Positions 16,735-25,571 are shown, counted from the first letter of the stretch. The stretch: DNA of 64,000 bases from Pseudanabaena sp. (GCA_003249015.1 QBLS01000018.1:23661-87660); one strand, 5' to 3'. Notes: generated by a model not told the origin, from the sequence alone. Made by a program: numbers and translations.

Positions 16735-17871
16735 ATGGCGATTGGAGAATACAAACCGGGATTAGAAGGAGTTCCTGCAACTCAGTCAAACATAAGTTAT
16801 GTTGATGGAAAAGCGGGGTTATTGGAATATAGAGGCATTCGGATTGAGGATCTCTGTGTTCACAGTAATTTCCTTGAAACCAGCTACCTGCTAATCTTCG
16901 GTGAATTACCAAAAGCCCCAAAGCTCAGAGAATTTGAGCTTGAAGTTACTCATAGGAGAAGAATTAAATATCGCATTCGGGACATGATCAAGTCCTTTCC
17001 TGATAACGCTCATCCTATGGATGCTCTGCAAACTAGTGTGGCAGCTTTGGGGATGTTTTACCCTCTAGGAAATTTCCATGATGCTGAGTATATTTACCAA
17101 GCGACCTTAAGACTCTTGGCGAAAGTACCAACGATGGTGGCGGCTTTTCACATGATGCGTCAAGGCAATGACCCAGTGATGCCTCGCGATGATCTGGACT
17201 ATGCCTCCAACTTCTTGTATATGCTCAATGAGAAGGTTCCCGATCCGTTGGCGGCGAGAATTTTTGATGTCTGTTTGACGCTGCACGCTGAGCATACGGT
17301 GAATGCTTCGACCTTTGCGGCTTTGGTGACGGCTTCGACCTTGACTGATCCCTATGCGGTGATCACTTCGGCGATCGGGACTTTAGCGGGACCACTGCAT
17401 GGTGGCGCTAATGAGCAGGTGATGATGATGCTCGAAGAAATTGGTTCCGTTGACAATGTGACGGCTTATCTGGAACGGAAGATTGAGCGTAAAGAGAAGC
17501 TGATGGGATTTGGACATCGCATATATAAGGTAAAAGATCCGCGCGCGATCGTTTTACAGGATTTAGTGCATAAGATGTTTGATCAGTTTGGACATGATCC
17601 TTACTACGACATTGCCCTTGAGCTAGAGAAACAAGCCTTTGAGAAGCTGTCTAGCAAAGGGATTCATCCGAATGTGGACTTCTATTCGGGATTGGTTTAC
17701 AAGAAGTTGGGAATTCCTAGTAACTTGTTTACGACTATTTTTGCGATCGCCCGTGTGCCAGGATGGCTAGCCCATTGGAAAGAACAACTTTCCGATAATC
17801 GCTTGTTCCGTCCTACACAGGTATATACGGGCTTGCATAACGTAACCTATACGCCCGTCGAGGATCGTTAA
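16735..17871 (+). CDS. gltA: Citrate synthase
   Basis: Condenses oxaloacetate and acetyl-CoA in the first step of the oxidative TCA branch. 378 residues, the short cyanobacterial/type I size. Catalytic residues are visible: His near 222 in AGPLHGGANEQ, His near 261 in GFGHRIYKVKDPRA, and Asp near 315 in NVDFYSGLVYK. It is monocistronic, ends in a hairpin that overlaps the stop codon, and has a likely start at MAIGEYKPGLEGV with an ATGG context. Confidence 0.96.
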   Translation: MAIGEYKPGLEGVPATQSNISYVDGKAGLLEYRGIRIEDLCVHSNFLETSYLLIFGELPKAPKLREFELEVTHRRRIKYRIRDMIKSFPDNAHPMDALQTSVAALGMFYPLGNFHDAEYIYQATLRLLAKVPTMVAAFHMMRQGNDPVMPRDDLDYASNFLYMLNEKVPDPLAARIFDVCLTLHAEHTVNASTFAALVTASTLTDPYAVITSAIGTLAGPLHGGANEQVMMMLEEIGSVDNVTAYLERKIERKEKLMGFGHRIYKVKDPRAIVLQDLVHKMFDQFGHDPYYDIALELEKQAFEKLSSKGIHPNVDFYSGLVYKKLGIPSNLFTTIFAIARVPGWLAHWKEQLSDNRLFRPTQVYTGLHNVTYTPVEDR

Positions 17872-17904
17872 AAAATAAGCGGCGCAATGCGCCGCTTATT
17901 TTTT
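17870..17904. terminator. Terminator-like hairpin overlapping the gltA stop
   Basis: 17-bp arms around one A, with A6 and T7 runs. The left arm begins inside the stop codon (TAA, 17869-17871). Confidence 0.85.
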
Positions 17905-17945
17905 TGGCGCGGTATCTAGGATAATGATTAAGCGCAATCGCGCTC

Positions 17946-18002
17946 TAAGTATCTAAGACCCTTACCATCCGCTTAGCGGATGGTAAGGGTCTTAGATACT
18001 TA
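17946..18002. repeat. Perfect palindrome, CCGC-TTA-GCGG core
   Basis: 27-bp arms, loop TTA, outer arms TAAGTATCTAAGACCC and complement. It lies 32 nt upstream of hisG. Confidence 0.9.
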
Positions 18003-18034
18003 AGTAGAACTAATAAATAAACAAAAGCTATTTC

Positions 18035-18670
18035 ATGTTTACTTTTGCATTGCCCAAAGGCTCACTTTTAAAGGACTCGATCAACTTACTTAAAGATGTT
18101 GGGCTTGACTTTAGTGCTTTTCTGGACTCCTCCAACCGTCAATTACAGATTTTAGAACCTACTGGTCAGGCAAGAGCTTTGTTGGTGAGGGCGCAGGATG
18201 TGCCTGTGTATGTGGAGTACGGACAGGCTCAGGCGGGAATTGTCGGTGAAGATGTATTGCGCGAAAAGACTCCTAAGGTTGCTAAGTTATTAGACTTGGG
18301 TTTTGGTGGCTGTCGGATGTCGATCGCCGTTTCAGGAGAGAGTCGCTACCGATCGCCCCTAGACTTGCCACCCCATAGCCGTATCGCCTCCAAGTATGTG
18401 GGTTGTGCGCGTACCTATTTCGATAGTATCGATTTACCTGTGGAGATCATTCCCCTCTATGGCTCGGTGGAGTTGGGCCCCATTACGGGTATGGCGGAGG
18501 CGATCGTGGATTTGGTTTCTACTGGCAAGACGCTTAAAGACAATGGGCTGATCGAAATTGAAGTTTTATACCAAAGTACAGCGCGTCTGATTGCTCACCC
18601 TCTTAGCTATCGGCTGTATAGCGATCGCTTTAGAGAGTTAATGGATAAAATCCAAGTTATCGCAAAATAA
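18035..18670 (+). CDS. hisG: ATP phosphoribosyltransferase, short form
   Basis: Catalyses the first step of histidine synthesis, joining PRPP to ATP. The 211 residues correspond to the catalytic domain only, with no regulatory ACT-like domain, so activity and feedback control should require HisZ (not in this window). The N terminus [16 protein letters not shown] and the PRPP-binding [18 protein letters not shown] near residue 150 are diagnostic. A small hairpin follows the stop. Confidence 0.95.
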   Translation: MFTFALPKGSLLKDSINLLKDVGLDFSAFLDSSNRQLQILEPTGQARALLVRAQDVPVYVEYGQAQAGIVGEDVLREKTPKVAKLLDLGFGGCRMSIAVSGESRYRSPLDLPPHSRIASKYVGCARTYFDSIDLPVEIIPLYGSVELGPITGMAEAIVDLVSTGKTLKDNGLIEIEVLYQSTARLIAHPLSYRLYSDRFRELMDKIQVIAK

Positions 18671-18784
18671 AAATGGCAATGCCATTTTTTATATTTCTCA
18701 CGCAAGCTGAGATATTGAAAGTGCTGCAAAGCAACGCTTTCAATATCTCAGCTTAAAAATTAAATTCAAGCAGACAGGCTAATC
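18668..18784. other. Short intergenic region with hairpins
   Basis: AAAAATGGC/GCCATTTTT hairpin at the hisG stop and a CTGAGATATTGAAAG palindrome (18711-18756), then the hsdM leader. Nothing else seen. Confidence 0.7.
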
Positions 18785-20473
18785 ATGATCTCAGGGGAAA
18801 TTAAAAGTCAAATTGATCGCATTTGGGATGCGTTTTGGTCGGGTGGGATCTCGAATCCCCTTGAGGTGATTGAGCAGATTACTTATTTGCTGTTTTTAAA
18901 GCGCCTTGATGAGATGCACACGCTAGAAGAAAACAAGGCAAATCGCCTTAAGAAACCGATGGAGCGGCGGATTTTCCCTGAAGGCAAGGATGCTAAGGGA
19001 CGAGCCTATGATGAAATGCGCTGGTCTAGGTTTAAGCACGTTGCGGCGGCGGAGATGTATGAACTTGTTAACGATCATGTGTTTCCTTTTTTGCGATCGC
19101 TAGGAGGTGACGGTTCGACTTACGCGCACCACATGAAAGATGCAAGGTTTACGATTCCCACGCCTGCGCTGTTGGCTAAGGTGGTGGATGCCTTGGATGG
19201 TGTGCCGATGGACGATCGCGATACGAAGGGTGATCTCTATGAATATATGTTGGGCAAGATTGCCAGTGCTGGGCAGAATGGGCAGTTTCGGACACCGCGC
19301 CATATTATTGAGTTGATGGTGGAGCTAACTGCACCGACGGCGGGGGATGTGATTTGTGACCCTGCGAGTGGGACTTGTGGCTTTTTGGTGATGGCGAATG
19401 AGTATTTGCGATCGCATTTCCCTGAGATTTTGCGCGATGCCAAGCTCAAGGAGCATTTTCACCATCGGATGTTTCATGGTTTTGACTTTGATAACACGAT
19501 GCTGCGAATTGGCAGTATGAATATGCTGTTGCATGGAGTGGAAAATCCTGATATTCGCTATAAGGATTCACTGGCGCAGGAACATGCAGGGGATGAAGGG
19601 GCTTATACGCTGATTTTAGCTAATCCTCCTTTTGCGGGTTCTTTGGACTATGAGAATACGGCTAAGGATTTGTTAGAGATTGTCAAAACTAAGAAGACGG
19701 AATTGCTATTTCTAGCATTGTTTTTGAGGCTTTTGAAGACGGGTGGACGAGCTGCGGTAATTGTGCCTGATGGGGTTCTATTTGGTTCATCGAAGGCTCA
19801 TAAGGAACTTCGCAAAGCTTTAGTGGAAGAGCAGAAGTTAGATGGGGTGATTTCTTTGCCTAGTGGTGTTTTTAAGCCTTATGCAGGAGTCTCGACAGCG
19901 ATCTTGTTATTCACAAAAACGGAATCGGGTGGAACGAATTTTGTCTGGTTCTATGATGTGAAGGCGGATGGTTTGAGTTTGGATGATAAGCGATCGCCTT
20001 TGTTGCCTGATGATAAGCAGGGGGCTGTACCTGTTACACCGTTGACGGATGAGGAGCATTCTAAAAATAATTTGCCCGATCTGTTGAGGCGTTGGCGCAG
20101 TCTGGCTTCGACTTCGATGGCTTCGACTCCGCTCAGCCATCAAAGTCAAAGCCAGCGACAATCTAGCTCCCTGAGCGAAGCCGAAGGGACGGTAAACGAA
20201 GCAGGAGATTCTAGTGAGGTTTTGGCTTCGACTTCGCTCAGCCAGCGTAGTTCTGAGTACGATCGCGATCGCACGGCTCAGAGTTTTTGTGTGCCGAAGG
20301 CGGATATTGTGGCGCAGGGCTATGATTTGAGTCTGAATCGTTATAAGGAGGTGATACATGAGGAGGTCGATCATCGCGCTCCTCAAGATATCATTGCGGA
20401 TTTGGCTAGGTTGGAGGTTGAGATTCAGCAAGGGATGAAAGAATTGGAGGGTTTGCTTACTAGCGTTATATGA
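18785..20473 (+). CDS. hsdM: Type I restriction-modification DNA methyltransferase subunit (HsdM)
   Basis: The N6-adenine methyltransferase subunit of a type I R-M complex. The N-terminal helical HsdM_N region (about residues 1-145) is followed by the methylase fold: SAM-binding motif I DPASGTCGFLVMA near residue 191 and catalytic motif IV N280-P-P-F. A later SGVFKPYAGVSTAILLFTK segment is typical. Residues ~440-493 are not family sequence: they are translated palindromic repeats (SSSLSEAEGTVNEA and flanking TSLSQ), joining the catalytic domain to a normal C terminus (GYDLSLNRYKEV). The gene starts the restriction island; the reading frame remains open, so the protein is probably functional with a low-complexity linker. 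Confidence 0.93.
   Translation: MISGEIKSQIDRIWDAFWSGGISNPLEVIEQITYLLFLKRLDEMHTLEENKANRLKKPMERRIFPEGKDAKGRAYDEMRWSRFKHVAAAEMYELVNDHVFPFLRSLGGDGSTYAHHMKDARFTIPTPALLAKVVDALDGVPMDDRDTKGDLYEYMLGKIASAGQNGQFRTPRHIIELMVELTAPTAGDVICDPASGTCGFLVMANEYLRSHFPEILRDAKLKEHFHHRMFHGFDFDNTMLRIGSMNMLLHGVENPDIRYKDSLAQEHAGDEGAYTLILANPPFAGSLDYENTAKDLLEIVKTKKTELLFLALFLRLLKTGGRAAVIVPDGVLFGSSKAHKELRKALVEEQKLDGVISLPSGVFKPYAGVSTAILLFTKTESGGTNFVWFYDVKADGLSLDDKRSPLLPDDKQGAVPVTPLTDEEHSKNNLPDLLRRWRSLASTSMASTPLSHQSQSQRQSSSLSEAEGTVNEAGDSSEVLASTSLSQRSSEYDRDRTAQSFCVPKADIVAQGYDLSLNRYKEVIHEEVDHRAPQDIIADLARLEVEIQQGMKELEGLLTSVI
20104..20262. repeat. Palindromic repeats translated in frame inside hsdM
   Basis: Contains GGCTTCGACTCCGCTCAGCC, CTAGCTCCCTGAGCGAAGCC and GGCTTCGACTTCGCTCAGCC units, i.e. 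the intergenic repeat family, read in the frame S-S-S-L-S-E-A-E-G-T-V-N-E-A. Confidence 0.9.
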
Positions 20474-20481
20474 AAACTGAG

Positions 20482-20619
20482 AAATCTAGCTCCCTGAGCG
20501 CGATGCGCTGAGCTTGTCGAAGCGAAGTCGAAGGGACGGTAAACGAAGCAAAAAATTCCTCGCCGCAGGGATAATTGGTCTGTCTACGTTGTCTATGGCT
20601 TCGACTTCGCTCAGCCATC
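20482..20619. repeat. Restriction-island repeat, copy 1
   Basis: Begins AAATCTAGCTCCCTGAGCG, ends GACTTCGCTCAGCCATC, and holds the conserved inner segment GGATAATTGGTCTGTCTACG (here GGGATAATTGG). Copy 1 carries a 24-bp insertion within its left arm. It lies 8 nt after the hsdM stop. Confidence 0.9.
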
Positions 20620-20681
20620 TGGCGATCGCGATTAGATAGCAATTTCATATAATTACTGCATAGCGCATAGGAGGAAAGTCG

Positions 20682-21287
20682 ATGACTGTGGCGATCGCAA
20701 AACCAACTTCTCTAGAGATTAGCCAAGAAAGCTCTAAGAAGCTCACTTTTGAGGAGTTTCTTGAGTTTGATGATGGTACTGACTTTATGTACGAGTTGGA
20801 GAATGGAGAATTAATTCAGATGATCGCCGAAAGTACGATTAATCAAAGAATTAATTCGTTTTTGATTGCCTACTTTTTTCATTTGGGCATTCCATATTAT
20901 CGCTTGAGGTGTAAGACTGAGATTGCGGTAGTTAGCCAAGGGGTGGGCGTGCGTGTGCCTGATTTGGTGATTTTTTCTGAGGAGTTGGCGGCGGTGATGC
21001 AGGGGGCAAAGCGATCGCTAGTAATGCTAGATATGCCTGCACCTGAGTTGGTGGTGGAGTTGGTGAGTCCTAGTCAAGAAAGTCGTGACTATCGCTATAA
21101 GCGCTCTGAGTATGCGGCGCGGGGAATTATGGAGTATTGGGTTGTGGATGCGATCGCGCAGAAAGTTACGCTTTTTCAATGGGTAGAGGGTTTTTATGAT
21201 GAGTTTGTATATACGGGCGATATGGTGATTAATTCGCCTTTGTTGGGTGAGTTGACGTTAACAGCGGCGCAGGTTTTGCAAGGATAG
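20682..21287 (+). CDS. Uma2 family (DUF820) putative restriction endonuclease
   Basis: A PD-(D/E)XK-fold protein of the Uma2 family, which is hugely expanded in cyanobacteria and of unclear function. The putative active-site elements are VPDLVIFS (about residue 93), PELVVELVSPSQESRDY (about 123-140) and the trailing YAARGIMEYWVVD. 201 residues, the usual length. It is flanked on both sides by the same 110-150 bp repeat and sits between hsdM and hsdS, so it may have been captured by recombination between repeats. An AGGAGG-type ribosome site (about 20670) precedes the ATG. Confidence 0.85.
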   Translation: MTVAIAKPTSLEISQESSKKLTFEEFLEFDDGTDFMYELENGELIQMIAESTINQRINSFLIAYFFHLGIPYYRLRCKTEIAVVSQGVGVRVPDLVIFSEELAAVMQGAKRSLVMLDMPAPELVVELVSPSQESRDYRYKRSEYAARGIMEYWVVDAIAQKVTLFQWVEGFYDEFVYTGDMVINSPLLGELTLTAAQVLQG

Positions 21288-21297
21288 CGATGACTAT

Positions 21298-21559
21298 AAA
21301 TCTAGCTCTCTGAGCAAATCTACTAGCTCCCTGAGCGGAGTCGAAGGGACGGCAAGCGAAGCAGATAAGTCACTGCCGCGTGGATAATTGGTCTGTCTAC
21401 GTTGTTGATGGCTTCGACTCCGCTCAGCCATCAGGCGATCGCAATAAATCTAGCTCCCTGAGCGGAGTCGAAGGGACGGTAAACGAAGCCGAAAAGTCCT
21501 CGCCGCGCGGATAATTGGTCTGTCTACGTTGTTGATGGCTTCGACTTCGCTCAGCCATC
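21298..21559. repeat. Restriction-island repeat, copies 2 and 3
   Basis: A short fragment (21298-21315) then copy 2 (21316-21432) and copy 3 (21446-21559). Each runs from TAGCTCCCTGAGCGGAGTCG through GGATAATTGGTCTGTCTACG to GCTCAGCCATC. Left GAGCGGAGTCGAAG can pair with right CTTCGACTCCGCTC, enclosing a loop of about 70 nt. Confidence 0.92.
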
Positions 21560-21586
21560 AAGAGTTCGCAAAGAAGAAATAGCACT

Positions 21587-21958
21587 ATGGCGCATATGTA
21601 TATTTTGGAGTGTGTTGATGGGAGCTACTATACGGGTAGTACTACGGATTTGGAGCGGCGGTTAGTGCAGCATCAACTCGGTGAGGGGGCTAGGTATACG
21701 GCGAAAAAATTGCCTGTGAAATTAGTGTATTGCGAGTTTTTTGATCATGTGGCGGATGCTTTTTACCGTGAGAAGCAGGTGCAGGGCTGGAATCGCAAAA
21801 AGAAGGAGGCGCTAATTGCTGGTGATATGAATTTGCTACGCGAGTTTGCGGCTTGTCAAAATGAGTCACATTATAGTCGGCTGAGCAATAAATCTAGCTC
21901 CCTGAGCGAAGTCAAAGGGACGGTAAACGAAGCAGAGAAGCCCCCGCCGCGTGGATAA
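21587..21958 (+). CDS. GIY-YIG family nuclease-like protein with a repeat-derived tail
   Basis: A 123-residue protein of the small GIY-YIG (UPF0213/YhbQ) class. The motif pair is MYILEC (residues 4-9) and YYTGST (14-19), followed by Arg 24/25 and the catalytic Glu 62 in FYREKQVQGW. Family members usually end near residue 95; here residues ~101-123 (NKSSSLSEVKGTVNEA...) are translated from the start of the downstream repeat array, in the same frame as the inserts of hsdM and hsdR. Its role is unknown (DNA repair or processing is suspected for relatives). The original stop codon appears to have been lost to repeat insertion. Confidence 0.85.
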   Translation: MAHMYILECVDGSYYTGSTTDLERRLVQHQLGEGARYTAKKLPVKLVYCEFFDHVADAFYREKQVQGWNRKKKEALIAGDMNLLREFAACQNESHYSRLSNKSSSLSEVKGTVNEAEKPPPRG

Positions 21959-22325
21959 TTGGTCTGTCTACGTTGTCGATGGCTTCGACTTCACTCAGCC
22001 ATTGGGCGATCGCATTCAGTCATTGATTGATCACAATAAATCTAGCTCCCTGAGCGAAGTCGAAGGGACGGTAAACGCAGCAGAGAAGTCCCCGCCGCGT
22101 GGATAATTGGTTTGTCTGCGTTGTTGATGGCTTCGACTCCGCTCAGCCATCGGGCGATCGCATTCAGTCATTGATTGATCACAATAAATCTAGCTCCCTG
22201 AGCGAAGTCGAAGGGACGGTAAACGAAGCAGAGAAGCCCCCGCCGCATGGATAATTGGTCTGTCTACGTTGACGATGGCTTCGACTTCGCTCAGCCATCT
22301 AGCTCTCTGAGCGAAGCCGAAGGAA
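21890..22325. repeat. Restriction-island repeat, copies 4-6 (148-bp tandem period)
   Basis: Copies begin at 21890, 22038 and 22186, i.e. exactly 148 bp apart. Copies 4 and 5 are followed by an identical linker that includes GCGATCGCATTCAGTCATTG and TGATTGATCACAAT. Copy 6 ends near 22299 and runs into a truncated unit that stops 38 nt before hsdS. Confidence 0.93.
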
Positions 22326-22362
22326 ATACACTTGGTAAGAATAATTTAGATGAGAGGCAGAA

Positions 22363-23520
22363 ATGAGTAAAAGTGAGAAAGGTCGTCTGGATAAATATTG
22401 TGAAATAGTTATGGGACAGTCTCCCAGCGGAGAATCATATAACTATGAAGGTAAAGGATTAAAATTAATAGCAGGTGCAGGTGACTTTGGAGAGGTTTAT
22501 CCAAAAGCAAAAAAATACACAACTGAAGCTTCTAAAATTAGTAAATATGGGGACATTGTTTTAGGAATTAGAGCTTCTATTGGGGATAAAGTTTTATCTG
22601 ATGGAGAATATTGTCTTGGTCGCGGTGTTGCTGGTTTACGTCCATTGTCCAAACTTGATGCACGGTATCTTTGGCACTGGTTAGATCATGTCAGACCTGT
22701 ATTATCGGCAAAAGCTAAAGGTGCTACTTTCAAACAGGTAAACAGAGAAGATATTTGTGAATTAGAAATCAGTATTCTCCAATTAGAAGAACAAAAACGT
22801 ATAGCAGAGATACTCGATCGCACTCAGTCACTAATATCAAAACGCAAAGAGGCGATCGCTAAACTCGACACTCTCACCCAATCCATCTTTCTAGAAATGT
22901 TCGGCGATCCAGTTACAAATCAGAAAAAATGGAAAGTTATCAATATGTCTGAATGTGCTGAAAGGATTCAAATCGGTCCATTCGGTACACAACTTCATGA
23001 AGAAGATTATATTGACAATGGAATCCCGCTGATTAATCCCACTCACATAAAAGATGGAAAAATATTTCCTAATAGTGCATTTTCAATCTCTAGTGAAAAG
23101 CATCAGGAACTTAGTCAGTATAATCTTGAAGTTGATGATGTAATTTTAGGCAGAAGAGGTGAAATGGGACGATGTGCAATCATTTCTGAAAATGAAAACG
23201 GATGGCTTTGTGGAACTGGTAGTTTATTTATTAGACCTAAGCATGAATTATTAAATTCATTTTATTTATTCTGTGTTTTGTCTAGTCAGTCAATAAAAAA
23301 ATATTTAGAAAAGGCTTCGCAGGGAGTCACGATGGCTAACTTGAATAAAACTATTGTTAGTCAAATCCCTATGGCTATCCCACCTCTTTCACTACAAAAA
23401 GAATTTGCTCAACGAGTCGAAGCCGTAGAAAAACTCAAAGCAACACATCGCGAATCCCTTAGCCAACTCGAAGCCCTCTTTGCCTCATTACAGCATCGCG
23501 CCTTTAGAGGAGAGTTGTAG
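22363..23520 (+). CDS. hsdS: Type I restriction-modification specificity subunit (HsdS)
   Basis: The DNA-recognition subunit that sets the bipartite target of the HsdM/HsdR complex. 385 residues with two target-recognition domains (about 1-135 and 185-335), each followed by the conserved helical spacer: LQLEEQKRIAEILDRTQSLI near residue 142 and LQKEFAQRVEAVEKLK near 344. The ends FLEMFGDP and SLQHRAFRGEL are characteristic. The first ~400 nt are more AT-rich and less HIP1-marked than neighbours, as expected for swappable recognition domains. No truncation is seen. Confidence 0.93.
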   Translation: MSKSEKGRLDKYCEIVMGQSPSGESYNYEGKGLKLIAGAGDFGEVYPKAKKYTTEASKISKYGDIVLGIRASIGDKVLSDGEYCLGRGVAGLRPLSKLDARYLWHWLDHVRPVLSAKAKGATFKQVNREDICELEISILQLEEQKRIAEILDRTQSLISKRKEAIAKLDTLTQSIFLEMFGDPVTNQKKWKVINMSECAERIQIGPFGTQLHEEDYIDNGIPLINPTHIKDGKIFPNSAFSISSEKHQELSQYNLEVDDVILGRRGEMGRCAIISENENGWLCGTGSLFIRPKHELLNSFYLFCVLSSQSIKKYLEKASQGVTMANLNKTIVSQIPMAIPPLSLQKEFAQRVEAVEKLKATHRESLSQLEALFASLQHRAFRGEL

Positions 23521-23566
23521 CTTAGATAAAATTCATTTAGAGTATAGAAATAATGGAGAAAAAGCC

Positions 23567-23848
23567 ATGCAAACCAGCGAAGCGATCGAGCAAACAATCT
23601 TAAACAACATCCGCCAACTACCACCCGAAAAGCAGCAAGAAGTCCTCGACTTCACCGAAGCCCTTCGCAAAAAACTTGCACCAAAAAACAAACTATCCAT
23701 GCGTCAAATCGCCAAACTGCCCCTAGCTCAAAGGCATCAATACCTCGCGCAATACATCCCTGCAACCGCCCAAGACTTTCACAATGACCCAGAACTAACC
23801 GAATTTGCAGTACTCGACACCGCAGACTGGGATATTGGCTATGAGTAA
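23567..23848 (+). CDS. DUF2281-like antitoxin of a MazF-type pair
   Basis: 93 residues from the ATG at 23567 (a GGAGAAAAAGCC ribosome site precedes it; an in-frame ATG further up lies inside hsdS). The core AIEQTILNNIRQLPPEKQQEVLDFTEALRKKL is the helical DUF2281 motif common in small cyanobacterial antitoxins. The gene starts 46 nt after hsdS and its last 8 nt overlap the start of the MazF-like toxin, the usual antitoxin-first coupling. The tail (QDFHNDPELTEFAVLDTADWDIGYE) is acidic and probably binds the toxin. Confidence 0.8.
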   Translation: MQTSEAIEQTILNNIRQLPPEKQQEVLDFTEALRKKLAPKNKLSMRQIAKLPLAQRHQYLAQYIPATAQDFHNDPELTEFAVLDTADWDIGYE

Positions 23849-24200
23849 TCCCAATCGTGGTGAGATCTGGCTAGTTGACCTCAATCCAACCAGAGGACAA
23901 GAGATTCAGAAAATCCGTCCAGTAGTAGTTATTAGTACTGAATCCTTTAACTCTATCCCTTTAAGGATTGTCATCCCGATTACAAGTTGGCAAGAAAAAT
24001 TTAGCGATCGCCCCTTCATGGTCAAAATTGAAGCCAATTCAGATAACCAACTAGATCGCGACTCCGCAGGAAATGCCTTACAAGTTCGCAGCCTGTCCAC
24101 CGAGAGATTTGTTAAACAGTTGGGGCAAGTATCCGATGAAACTCTACAGGAACTCTTATCTTGTCTAATTGTTTGTGTTGACTACGATCCCAACTTATAG
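23841..24200 (+). CDS. MazF/PemK family endoribonuclease toxin
   Basis: 119 residues with the beta-barrel CcdB/MazF pattern: RGEIWLVDLNPTRGQEIQKIRPVVV (residues 6-30 hold the conserved Arg and Gly-Gln-Glu loop), then VIPITSW and NALQVRSLSTERF. Such toxins cut mRNA at short sequences and arrest growth. The ATG at 23841 overlaps the antitoxin stop by 8 nt and is preferred to the upstream in-frame ATG. Its location in a restriction operon could stabilise the island or act as an abortive backup. Confidence 0.88.
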   Translation: MSNPNRGEIWLVDLNPTRGQEIQKIRPVVVISTESFNSIPLRIVIPITSWQEKFSDRPFMVKIEANSDNQLDRDSAGNALQVRSLSTERFVKQLGQVSDETLQELLSCLIVCVDYDPNL

Positions 24201-24257
24201 AGTAGTTAGTCGAAAAATGTGGACTAGAGGCGATCGCTATTTGAATCGCCATATAAA

Positions 24258-25571
24258 ATGAACGCCATGCTAACCGAATTCACCATAGCCAACTTCAAAA
24301 GCTACAGCGCCAGCCGATTGCCACTAGGATCGCTGACTGTACTTATTGGGGCCAACGCATCAGGCAAAAGTAACGCGATCGAAGGCTTACGATTTTTAGC
24401 ATGGTTAGCCCAAGGGCAAAAACTGAGCAGCATCCAATACGCCGTCAATAGCGCCGATCGCATCGTGCGGGGACGAGTTAATGACCTCTGCCATCAAGGA
24501 CAAACCAGCTTTAGCATTGGTTGTTGTCTAGCAGCAACCGAATGGAATCAACTAGAAATTACCCTCAGCGTCCGTGATGGCGAAATGCACATCACCAACG
24601 AGCAGATTACCAGTAGCAGCAATAATCTTCCCCTATATAAAATTTCTCAACCATCCCAAGGATTCAGTACAGACGTTAGCGTTGCCTACAACAACTTTAC
24701 CAAAGGCAGAAATAAACCAAAACTAACTTGCAGTGACCAAATGGCGGTATTTGTACAGCTTGATAGCCCCGCTCAATTTGCTGCTCAATACCGCGACTCA
24801 CGAATAGAAATTCCGCAAACCGCACGCAAATATCAACAAGTATTACAAAATATCCTATTTCTCGATCCTGTTCCCGCCAAAATGCGCGAGTACAGCTTCA
24901 AATCTGACAAACGCTTACAAGAAGACGGGACAAACCTCTCCAGCGTCCTCTATCGGCTTTGGGAAAACCAACCCGAAAATCAAAGCGCCATCCTTAACTT
25001 CATTCAAAGTTTGCCAGAACAAGCGATCGACGGGATAGATTTTATCTTTGGTCCTAGAGACGAAGTAATGGTCAGACTAACGGAAACCTTTGGTGATCGA
25101 AAACGCCCTTGTGAAGCCGCCCTATTATCCGATGGCACATTACGAGTATTAGCGATCGCTGCCGCCATGCTATCCGCCACCGAAGGCAGCCTCGTCGTCA
25201 TCGAAGAAATTGATAACGGCGTACACCCAAGCCGCGCCAAACATTTACTAGCAAGCATCCGCAACCTTGCCGAACAGAGAAACCTCAGAGTTCTGCTCAC
25301 CACCCATAACCCCGCACTCATGGACGCACTACCCGATGAAGCGATCGGTGATGTCGTCTTTTGTTATCGCCACCCAGAGCAAGGCGATAGCCGCTTAGTC
25401 AGAATGAGCGATATCTATGATTTTCCCCGCCTCATATCCCAAGGCTCCCTCGGACAACTGGTAACTGCTGGCATAGTCGAAAGATTTGTTAAATCACCGC
25501 TTACACCTGAAATCAAAAAACAGCAAGCCCTAGATTGGCTATCACGTTTGCAGGAGTACGGGAATGAGTAG
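24258..25571 (+). CDS. AAA (ABC-type/AAA_21) ATPase embedded in the restriction island
   Basis: 437 residues of the SMC/RecF-like 'ATP-binding protein' class. Start MNAMLTEFTIANFKSYSASR, Walker A GANASGKS at 31-38, a signature-like LLSDGTLRVLAIA near 290, Walker B VVIEEIDNGVHPSR near 312-325, and the switch His in LLTTHNPALMDALP near 350. There is no TOPRIM domain, so it is not an OLD nuclease on its own; related proteins work with a separate effector encoded next door. The effector candidate is the PIN-like gene that overlaps its last 8 nt. R-linked ATPases of this type (rloA and others) are known inside type I loci of Campylobacter. Function here is inferred. Confidence 0.85.
   Translation: MNAMLTEFTIANFKSYSASRLPLGSLTVLIGANASGKSNAIEGLRFLAWLAQGQKLSSIQYAVNSADRIVRGRVNDLCHQGQTSFSIGCCLAATEWNQLEITLSVRDGEMHITNEQITSSSNNLPLYKISQPSQGFSTDVSVAYNNFTKGRNKPKLTCSDQMAVFVQLDSPAQFAAQYRDSRIEIPQTARKYQQVLQNILFLDPVPAKMREYSFKSDKRLQEDGTNLSSVLYRLWENQPENQSAILNFIQSLPEQAIDGIDFIFGPRDEVMVRLTETFGDRKRPCEAALLSDGTLRVLAIAAAMLSATEGSLVVIEEIDNGVHPSRAKHLLASIRNLAEQRNLRVLLTTHNPALMDALPDEAIGDVVFCYRHPEQGDSRLVRMSDIYDFPRLISQGSLGQLVTAGIVERFVKSPLTPEIKKQQALDWLSRLQEYGNE

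Noticed and set aside
19907..20431. 174-codon minus-strand frame opposite hsdM
   Set aside because: Antisense shadow with Arg/Ser-rich composition produced by the repeats.
20482..22325. CRISPR array
   Set aside because: Units are long (about 115-148 bp) and the spacing segments are themselves conserved, not unique; no cas genes are present.
20482..22325. Retron non-coding RNA locus
   Set aside because: There is no reverse transcriptase in the window, and the repeat occurs in coding regions as well.
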